Below, in pieces: positions 54,871 through 64,000 of a DNA stretch of 64,000 bases. The position numbers and the translations under genes are program-made. This DNA comes from Wuchereria bancrofti (Eukaryota; Nematoda; Chromadorea; Rhabditida; Onchocercidae). The notes beneath the pieces are model-generated. The model saw only the letters and a program-made list of their open reading frames with translations, had not been told where the DNA came from and searched no databases. Position 1 is the first letter of the stretch. The number at the start of each line of letters is the position of its first letter. The stretch covers positions 7,006,303 to 7,070,302 of the forward strand of contig SSBO01000009.1 of NCBI GenBank assembly GCA_005281725.1. The letters are read 5' to 3'.

Positions 54871-57388
54871 TCATTTATTGGAAGCAAAATTAATTCTTAA
54901 GAAAAAGCAGTAGAAAAATCGTGAAATTAGAAGTAAAGACACTTTTTTAGAAAGGATTTTAATACGCTGTCCGTTGCGTCTGGTGCGCGGATCGAATAAT
55001 TCACTGAAGTAACTATTTTCAAGAAAACGTGGACCAGACAAGCGGTTAATTGGGTCATACACCAATACTTTTGCCAACAAATTTAATGCATTATGATCAG
55101 CGCGTTTTACCAGCTATAAAATAAATGTTAATTAATTTGTGTCAGAAAGTGATCATTTTCTGGAATCCTTTATTGCATTAACTGTTGAGTTTTTAAGAAA
55201 GAATCTGAACTTTGTAAAAAGTTTACCATTTTGAAACCGCCAGGATTTGGTTTCTTCATTGTCTAAAAAATTAGCTGGTTAATAAGTTCTTAATAAAGAA
55301 CATTACTAAAATAAATCTACCTTGATAAATTTGTAAAGGTTAAACCGAATTGGATAATAAATAAATGGTAAATTGAGAAGTCTAAAAACATGAGTACAAT
55401 GAATAAAGTGCTCAACTCCTAACATGAAGACTTATACTAGAAATTCGAAGTTTATAGGGTTGAGAGAAATGTAGAGGCACATCAGATTTTGCTAAATTCT
55501 CTTTGTAAAACCTCTGAAAGATGTTGCAAAAAATTCAAAAACGAACATCATCACGAAAATCCTTGCTTTGAAGAACTTCAGTGGTCACTCGCATCGCTGC
55601 GATATCACGTGGACTTGGATATCCTAATATGTTGATCACAAGCTAGAAATGACACGGTTGCAAGATTATTTTATTCAGTTTATTAATTTGTTACGAAAAA
55701 TAACCTGAAGCTGTTGATTAGTAGTTTGACCTGGAAATAAAACGTGGTTTTTCAAAAGTTCGCCAAATACACAACCGCATGACCATCGATCTGGAGCAAA
55801 TTTTATTATATTTGAGAAGAGATCTTCTTGATATGAACAAACTATGGAGTTGAAAAATTATCATACTCAGACTAGATATAATTCTTTTCATCTTTGTGTT
55901 CAACTTGCAAAGTAATTCAGAACATTTTTTGAAATGATAAAAAAATACTGCTAACTGAGCTCTTTTGTACAAGACATCGTAGAAATTCCTGAGACATACA
56001 AGCATCTAACAGGCTAAACACTGGTGGACGGAGAAAAACGATGAAAACGTAACCAATTTCGCATCGGTATCGAATAGAGCCTAGAATGAGTTCCGGTGCA
56101 CGATAATATCTGGTCACGTGATAGTGATATGATGTCGTTTTGTCATCTATTATCTGTAAAGTGATCATACTATTCAAAAAATACTTTCGGTACATTCGTA
56201 GAAAAATTATTCTTATTCGAGATCGCATGATAACTAACTTTTGAAGATCCAAAATCGGAAATTTTAAGCATTCCATTCTTATGATCTACCAGTAAATTTT
56301 GTGGCTTTATATCTCTGTGACAGACATTATTCTGCAATAAGAAGTAATCAAATTCCTGTTGAGATAAGTTGAGATTTCTCAAAATTTTCTCTCATAAATT
56401 ATTAGAAAACGAACTTTTTCCAAATGTGCTTGTCCACGGAATAGTTGCCAAATATACAATTTGACATCCAAAATGCTTAGGGGACCATACCGTTCTCGAA
56501 CCTCATATAAATTCATTGGAAAAAATTCAAAGACCAATGCCGTACATATCTGCAAAATTTAATCACTCCAGCAGAATCAATATATAAAAAATTGGCTATA
56601 TCAAGTTCAAATTGCTAGGTACTTCATGACAGAAAGAGAAGGTCAGCAATTTAAATCAAGAAATGTAACAAACTTTCTGATCAGGATATGATTGGCTGAA
56701 TCTATATAACAGTTGAATAATATTTTTGTGATGCATACGGTTCAACATCATTAAAATTTGCACTTCCGTTGATCTGTGATTTGCTAGAAGTTTTCGTTTT
56801 AAAGTTCTAAAACTAATTTTTTAGGAAAATTTAAATATTTCAATATAAATTACTACTTTCATGAATGACCTGACAAAAGTAGGCAACAAAACTAAGTTGA
56901 CTTCCCTGGAAAACGTCTACTACTGAGGTTTTTGCTTTTTTATATTATTTGAAACTTTATGGTTTTAGAGCCGAATTTTGTGGTCAATTATGCAAAGTCA
57001 TGTGAAAAGTGGACAGACGAAAGCATCAAGAGAAGGTATGATAATTTTTCGTAAAATTTGACATTTTTGAAGTATTTATTGAAAAGTAATTTGCTCTTTT
57101 TTATTTCATTCATCAACTTATCCTGCAAATGTTCGCTAAATTAACGAAAGATCAAGGTTCTACTCCGAATAGCAATAACTCCGAATAATTATATTCGCTG
57201 GATACAACAATTCTCACTTCCATTTTAATCTAATAGGGTTTTGAAATCCATCCTACTACTCTTAAAATTAGCTCACACTGGTTTGACCACGATTTCTTGA
57301 CAGCAATCAATCGATGCTGTGGTTTTTTGAGCAATCCCTTGTAAACATTTGAAAAAATTCCATTGGAAAAGAGATGAAGATCTTCCAT
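54871..57388 (-). CDS. Divergent GSK3-like serine/threonine kinase
   Basis: Minus-strand exons: 57388-57279, 56806-56674, 56549-56415, 56331-56239, 56153-56054, 55790-55705, 55642 to about 55560 (donor unsettled), probably 55381-55321, 55262-55227 and 55113-54871; about 390 residues. Motifs in order: [18 protein letters not shown] (glycine loop with Ser/Asn in place of two glycines), LIAVKKSW (catalytic Lys), [16 protein letters not shown] and [31 protein letters not shown], activation segment [18 protein letters not shown] with the GSK3/CMGC tyrosine, [27 protein letters not shown] and a C-lobe [16 protein letters not shown]. These match GSK3 throughout. C. elegans carries extra GSK3-like genes, some sperm-linked, so this may be a germline paralogue. 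The ATG at 57388 lies in an exon starting at 57406. One junction (55642 exon to 55381) does not fit phase as drawn. Confidence 0.82.
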
Positions 57389-57406
57389 TATTAGTTCCAC
57401 TTGATT

Positions 57407-58591
57407 CTAAAATACGTGTCGGATTAAGTCTATCATCGCCAAAAACTATTGTCGCTTCTGACCTGACAACAAATTAAAACTGATTCACTGCTAGTTACAT
57501 CAGATTTTACTCTGAAACAACTCTAATGAAAAACCGTTTCGCGATTTCCAAATTCCTCAGCAATCTGTCTGACTGCATGAACTGCTGACATTGGCTGCTT
57601 CTTACTGATTCTTACTTACTGATAAAAAAAAAATGATCGAAATGATTATTTGACCCCGCAATTATTATTTAAGTGTTACTCATTTATTTTGCATATGTAT
57701 TAATCATTGGAATTTAACAAGTAAACAGCAATTCAATATGCAAATTTCTCAGGTTTACTTTTTGCACAGTAATAATTTTTTAAGTTTTGAGATTAAGACT
57801 AAAATTTCAGAAGTTAGAATAGAGGCTAAAATGGCGTTCAAACTATTCATGAGATTTTACTCTTTGATTACTAATTGGTATGATGTAGGAAGATGAAATG
57901 CAGCAACAGATCTTAGATTGGTTATTTAGGCATATCGGGAATTTGATTGTCTGTTTAAGCGTAGAAAACACCAAAATGACAATGATATGGTGCCGATAAC
58001 AATATCACTGAATGGAGGACAATCGTTTTTGTTTAATTCAATTTAAGAATCAAAATCAAGTAAATTAGTGAATTAAGCGAAAGTCTTCCATGTAAGTCAT
58101 CGAATAAATTTCCTTTCTTTTATCATTTATAATACAATTTTTATTTTGAATTCATTGTTCATTAGTATTGTGTGCAATTCTGCAAGGGTCAGTGGATTAA
58201 TAGTAATCGGTGTTTCGACAATATTTCGTAGTATACAATCACTTTACGTATTTCGAAAGACAAGACGGAAAAAGTGAAAATAAGGAGATCCAAATGATAG
58301 CGATGAATTTTTAGCGTGTAGTTTGATATTTCAAGGTTCACATGTTACCATTTATTTCTGAAACATTTTTATTTTCATTCCAATTACAACATTACATAAC
58401 TTATGGGATTTACCAATTTGACAATCCTTCAGTTTGACCCTAAACCTAACGATGATTTTTTGTGCTTCGTTTCCAACACATTGAGGCGCAGATTGTTAGA
58501 AAAAGTCAAAAGCGCAGGAATGTGATGAAATAGGCAATATGACATCGCCTTCTTAAATAGAATTCCATTCGTAATAAGATATCATACATTT
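57407..58591. other. Spacer between kinase and phosphatase genes
   Basis: It would hold the promoter or upstream non-coding exon of the GSK3-like gene and the 3' end of the PP1-like gene. No other exon series is seen. Confidence 0.45.
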
Positions 58592-61007
58592 CTACAGGTT
58601 AGGACGATGCGGAAGCTGGGAAAGACCTTACGCGCATATTTCATTACCAGGCTAACTTGAACTCCCTACTGTGTTACTCACCTTCTCTGTACTCTTTTCT
58701 TCATTCCTCTTCCCCTTCTCGTCTTCGTTTTTCTTCTCTTCGTCTTTCTTTTCGGTATCCTTACTGCCATTTTCCTTCTTTCCTTCTCTCTCCTCTTCCT
58801 TCTTATTTTCTTCTTTCTGATCTTTTTCTCCTTCTTTCATTTCGCTTGCACTCGATACAACAGTTTTTGCCTGAAAATATTTCAAACTTTACTCTTTGTA
58901 AGTCAGATGAATGTTAATGGTATAGCCTACCTGAGATGTGCTTGCCACCTGCTTGATCTGTGGTAAGGTGAGAGCTTGACCAGGAGCACAAGCTACTTCT
59001 GGACAAGACCGCACGCAAGTTGGACCTGGAGGAACGCGAAGTTGTTGGAACGTAACCTGGAATTTTCAATATTTTAATGCTTAATATTGTGATAGGAATG
59101 CCTAAAATTCTTTAAAAAAGTCATTATGGAATGACATTTATTCGATTGGACACGAAACTAAGAGCATCAGTAATTTGTTTAACATGCCTGTTTTCTGCGA
59201 TAATTTATACTGATTAAGATAAATATTTCATAAGTTTATTTGAGGCTTTCAGTAAACCTGTAAGTCGTCGTCGATGCAAACAACGGCACCTGCGTTATTG
59301 AACTGTCCGGCATAATTTGGGGCAGAAAATATAGTTATCAGTTTCTCACCGACCATCAATTCGTATCCGTCTTGTACAACCTAAAAACTTTCTTGGTCCG
59401 TTTTTTGAAAATTTTGGAGAAGATTCGTCTAGTATATCATGTTTATCCTCATATCTTTCATGTTCAAAGAAAAATGTTACCTGATGAGCCCGGATGACAA
59501 GATCAATTTTTAGCAGTTTGCAAGCTGCAAGCAAAGCACCTTTACCGAATGAATAACTGAGGCCACGTGGAGAGTAGAACCATCCATCTCCTTTATTTGT
59601 CGGATCTGACCAAACCAAATCGATCAACAATCCACGATCCTGAAGTTTCATTTACAGATTTTATTAAGTTAACAAATAATAGACGAACATTAGATGTACT
59701 AAGAAGATTGTAATTGCTTACCAACGGTTCGCAAGGACGTTTAATTTGACGGATTTGTTCAAGACTGGTAAGATGCGGTGATAATCCACCGTGCATGCAA
59801 AGGACACGTTTAGAGATGAGTCCAGCCATGGGCATACGATTGAAGAATGATTGGAAATCCCACCACAAGCCAACGCTGAAACACTTTTTTAGATATTATT
59901 TCGAAAGGTTTTGACGGAAGTGATGAAAATGTCTCAGAATATCCTTAATTTAAGCCATTAAATAGCTAACCCGTATTTAAGCGCACATTCATTATAGAAG
60001 CCATATATGCGATTTACTGCTGGCGTCTCGTGATTCCCTCGAAGCAAAAAGATGCGATCTCGATATTTCACTTTCAAACACAACAGATAAATTATTGTTT
60101 CAATGGACTGCGGTCCACGATCAATATAATCTCCCAAAAAAATCATTTTCACTTCTGGTACTTTGCCGATTATTCCAAATAGTTTATGCATATCCTGGTT
60201 TTATATTTCGAGTTTAGTAAAAACCAAAGTTTAGCATTTGTAATTCAGATGGAACACGATTTAAACGATTTAAAATGTGAAATTTCAGCGGATGAGCGGT
60301 CAGGAGAGAAGCAATTTGTCTTTTTAATCCTTCTTTTTTCCAACTCAAATTCTCTAAAAGTTTTGAAAGCACAAGGTAACATGTTTATCTCATTTCTAAC
60401 TTTATCATATTACATATATATATATAAACGACTGTTGAGAGGAATAAAGAAGTGCGAAAGGTGATTAGTTTGCTCACTTCATACTGGCCATGGATATCGC
60501 CAACCACTTTGATTGGCACTTCTACTTCAACCAGCGAACCTTCCTCCATCATAATTAGCCCAGCAGTGGACATTAACGCCAGTATTTCTTCTAACGTTAT
60601 TTTTTGATTCATTTGAATCTCCTAAAGATTTTTAGTTTCTCACCCACCGCGACTCCTCAATAGTCATTTGTCTGTGCATTAATTAACTTACGGAAATAAA
60701 TTGTTTTAATTTTAAACATTTTTGTTTCTACGAATAATGAGCAGAACATCTGTTTCAGAAATACAATATTGAAGCAGAAGAAAATTTAGTATCGAATTAG
60801 ACGAGAAACTAAGAGAGCGTGCATGTGGGATATACATTCTATTTGGGATATATATTATTATCATGCTTTAAGACATTAATTGTAAACTTTTGGTTAAAAA
60901 TGGAATAGCCAATTTGTCAAAGCAAACTGATTTACTTTTTTGGTACCCATTTCTTCTAGTACAGCTATCATTTTATCCAATGTTTCTGCTGTAACGCTTG
61001 CAGCCAT
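58592..61007 (-). CDS. Divergent PP1-like serine/threonine phosphatase with charged tail
   Basis: Minus-strand exons 61007-60936, 60621-60478, 60194-59971, 59875-59722, 59639-59481, 59380-59258, 59056-58931, 58870-58682 and 58615-58592 are all in phase, giving 404 residues. The metallophosphatase core is complete: [48 protein letters not shown] with [25 protein letters not shown] and [13 protein letters not shown]. All metal ligands and the catalytic His expected for PP1 are present. In the last motif PP1 has Cys (the microcystin-reactive Cys273); here it is Ala, and Glu/Asp become Gln/Asn. After the core come a Cys/Pro segment and a tail of about 60 residues dominated by Lys and Glu. If the GTGAGT donor at 58681 is not used, the protein ends at 58652 instead. 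Nematodes carry many PP1-like paralogues, often male-germline. Confidence 0.9.
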
Positions 61008-63476
61008 CGCTTCGTTTTTGCTCTTTTTGCAATAATTTCAACCAATATCCGAAAATTGCACTGCACCAATGAGTGTTTACTTTAATTGACAGTGATCTTT
61101 TTCGAAATTACGAAATAAAGAGCAGATACCGCCAGCTGACAATATCAGATGATAAAATAAACTAATAAAGTTGGAACTATCTTATTTTATTCTTTCAGAA
61201 TTTCGCAAGTTTCTAAATTTAATTTAAATAATCCATGAAAATTCAATACGACATTTAAGGCAGTGTTAGCGAAAACCTGAAGAAGAAAGTTAAGTAATAT
61301 ATGTTCTGCAACTAACGTTTCATTTGACAACGAATTTGATTAAAATAAAAGACGGGTTGGAGGATGGTTGTATTCATTTTCAGTTTTTTTGCATGATTAG
61401 TAAGTGATTTTCATAGCAACTTTTGTATGCTTTTCTCATTTTAGTAAAGAATTTCACAAGTTAATTATCTGTGAGAGTTAAAACCGATATGGTTATGAGT
61501 AAGATTTTTCAGAAAAATACAATGTCTATGCAGAGATGACAGTTCGGAGCTAAATGGTACACAGCAAGCGATTTCAGACTTTGTGAGCGTTAAGCAAGAC
61601 TAGTACATTATACTTCCAATATTTCATGTTGGAGCATTTCGAAAAATATCGTCGTTAAATTGACATGAAATGTTTTCTGTGTGGACATGACAGTTTAGAA
61701 GTTTCATGAAAAAAGTGTTCATGAATAACAGACTTCTCGATGCTGTGCTCTCAAAGTGCTGTTGTACGTCGCGCCTAGTCAGGCTAGGTTAGTTTGTTTG
61801 TGGGAACTGATTTGATTAGTCCTCATGTTCTACTACGGTATTAAGTTATCACCTACAGTCTTTCTGCTAAAATATTCATAAAATAAGTCGAATGCAAACT
61901 TGTCACACAGAGAAAGAATCAGAGAGTATGTTCTCCGTCTACTTCCATCCTTGCTTTTTTTGTCACTTCAAAAGTTTTTATTGAGCGGAAACAAAGGAAC
62001 TAATGCGATAACGATCAATACGAACCCAGCAATGCATGAAGATAGCAGCAGCGGGTTTCCTGCAGGTGGTATTTGTCGTTGTGTCGCACGCCTATGCCAT
62101 TTCTCGTGCTTTCTCAGTCGTTACCCTTCTCTTTACTTTTAAAGTTAAGTTCAATTCAATTTTTCAAGTTCATAAAGCCTTGTGAATTCTGGCTTACTGA
62201 AAGATACATATATTACTACTATCACCGAAATTACTTCAGCGGAAGTAGCGAAGTGAAAAATATCGGGAAATCCAATAGAAAAACATCCAATAGCTGTAGC
62301 TGGTAAAGGATGGAACTTCGGCGGCTGTAAAACATTTCGTATGAGAAATTCAGAAAACCCTACTTATTACACATTCTCCATTATCCCTCACATGTAGATA
62401 AAAGTCTTTAAAAATGATAGTATATTTGTGTGCAGTAAAAGGAAAATGGAAACAATGAAAAGAATAAAGTGACTCGAAGTAATCCTGTTTCCAGGTCATT
62501 TCAATTCGAAATGACCTATGCGGAAATTCAGAGGAAAAAACTTTCCTAAACTAATGTTGACATTAGCATTATTCTAATAGATTTGTTCATTAAGATTTTA
62601 TTCTAAGCTAGATTCTTTATCATAAATTCTATAAAAATCTATCCATGCTTTGTTATTATCAGTCACTCCTCCCTACCCGTCATTCGGGAACCCCTAACTA
62701 CACTTCCTTGCTCTTTTGCCAATTTTACAATCTACTTGTTGGATCTACTCACTGTGTTGCATACTAGTTGCATGCTGTGGACTGTGGAAGTATTATTTTT
62801 AGAATCGAATTTACTATCTACTTGATGATCCAAAAGATGCGTTGTTTGGTATAGATTTCTTTTAGAATACTTCTGGATATCAAAATGAGGGTTTGTTCAC
62901 TATCTGAGTCATATTAATGTTGAATAATATTTTTGTTTAAGAACCTACCAAGGATAATAGCATGACTTATCTTTCACTTGCCGACAGTATTTAAACTAAA
63001 TTAAAAAATTAAAATTTGTAAAATTTGAACTAAAATTTATCAAAAAAATAAGAAATATTGAGTCGGTCACAGTTTAGTCAAATGTATACCGACAACATCG
63101 TTCGTTAAGTGTTATTACTGATTGGCTTAAACGTATTAAAGTTTATCTGTAGCTTTATTTCTATCTTAGGGATAAGTAAAATGGCTATTGTTCACTGAGC
63201 AATATGAGTGTGAATAAAGATCAAAGTTGAGGTAGTCGTAATTGTGGGAAGAAGAAATTCTTATATTTCATTCGTAAATTTCCCCCTCATTTTTTTTTTT
63301 TTTGGTATTTTATATGTCAAACTTCTTTTAATATTACAGGCTGTTTTGAATAAGATCAACGTCAAGCAGATATAATTCATTTTTCCAATACGCAGGACTA
63401 TGCATTTATTTTCTTAAAGAAGTTATGAGAATACCACTGTTGTTTGCTTTTCAGATTAGTTTATTAATTAAAGAGA
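61008..63476. other. Intergenic between divergently oriented genes
   Basis: Presumed promoters of the PP1-like gene and of the plus-strand gene at 63477. An acceptor TGCTTTTCAG ends at 63454, 23 bases before the latter's ATG. The frames at 61900-62306 look like chance. Confidence 0.45.
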
Positions 63477-63923
63477 ATGTTTGAAGATGATCCGCCACCA
63501 CTGCCTCCAGCTACATGCATCGAAACCTTATGTGATGGTACCTTTGCTGACTTAAGCGATCGTAATCGGTTTACTGCTGTTGCGGATGATGATTACAATG
63601 GGAATGATGCAGAATTTCGTTTACATATGTCAGCCGTACTTCAGACTAAAACAGATTCGGAACTTGTAAATTGCGAGACGGCATTGCCTCATACTGAGTT
63701 TATAGAAGCAAGCGAAACTGCAGATCGCGCTCATAATCTTGTTACTGAAACTCTACTGCATAGCAATTATGATGGAAAGCAGAATCCTTTGTCTTCGTCT
63801 TTGCGATCTCGATCTCCTCAGTTTGCACGATGTTCTAAACTTCAGCATTCATCGCCTGAGATTTTAAGCTGTCCTGAAGAGTCCGATGTAGTAAAGAGCT
63901 TCGTTACGGCTCATTTTGTTAAG
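63477..63923 (+). CDS. First coding exon of an unidentified gene, cut by the window edge
   Basis: A 149-codon exon runs from ATG 63477 to a GTCAGT donor after 63923 in phase 0; the rest lies beyond the window. The acceptor at 63454 supports this ATG by trans- or cis-splicing. The sequence begins MFEDDPPPLPPATCIETLCD and is acidic and Ser-rich with no signal peptide, membrane segment or domain I recognise (later LRSRSPQFARC, HSSPEILSCPEESD). It looks like the disordered N-terminus of an intracellular protein. Confidence 0.65.
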
Positions 63924-64000
63924 GTCAGTATTCAGTTGTCAATAGATTGATTATTCTTGCATATTTATCTTTCATGAACTTCCCCTCAATGTTTACTGAG

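Noticed and set aside
56885..56945. Possible extra exon of the GSK3-like gene ending in CAG|GTCATT
   Set aside because: It does not fit the phase of the flanking exons, and the kinase alignment is continuous without it.
58652..58681. PP1-like protein ending by read-through at 58652
   Set aside because: A strong GTGAGT donor at 58681 and an in-phase acceptor (TTTCCCAG) before 58615 favour a further short exon, though the read-through end cannot be excluded.

Overview
The window is eukaryotic and reads as nematode nuclear DNA, most likely a filarial or related spirurid worm. It is strongly AT-rich, with small exons broken by introns of tens to hundreds of bases, TTTTCAG-type splice acceptors and several acceptors sitting directly upstream of start codons, as expected for spliced-leader trans-splicing. 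The species cannot be fixed from sequence alone. Exons were joined by hand from splice-site phase and family alignment, so boundaries carry the uncertainty stated in each entry.

Left part (1-13.9 kb): sparse. It holds a three-exon secreted proline/glutamine-rich protein (2973-4662), an orphan fragment of an Aurora-type kinase C-terminus (6213-6336), and a second small secreted proline-rich gene on the minus strand (11047-11756). The reading frame of that gene breaks inside a GGT/CCA microsatellite. Two long perfect inverted repeats (801-849 and 9710-9753) lie in otherwise empty DNA.

Cell-division block (13.9-22.7 kb, all plus strand): an MPS1/TTK spindle-checkpoint kinase, a HOP2/PSMC3IP meiotic recombination protein, and APC10, the DOC subunit of the anaphase-promoting complex. 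MPS1 is reported absent from many nematodes, and HOP2 is absent from C. elegans, so this lineage appears to keep ancestral division machinery that C. elegans lost. I consider this the most interesting part of the window. A gene-poor stretch follows (22.7-28.5 kb) with two weak coding-like relics.

Nidogen (28.5-42.5 kb, plus): 36 exons, all phase-consistent, giving a protein of about 1606 residues. It has a NIDO domain, a cysteine module, a G2F barrel, about fourteen EGF modules, a YWTD propeller and a terminal EGF. It is a basement-membrane linker.

Right part (42.5-64 kb): a four-exon minus-strand gene of unknown function (45258-47413); two tandem paralogous secreted cysteine-rich proteins (51047-53707); then, on the minus strand, a divergent GSK3-like kinase (54871-57388) next to a divergent PP1-like phosphatase with a Lys/Glu-rich tail (58592-61007). 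The first coding exon of an unidentified gene runs off the right edge (63477 onward).
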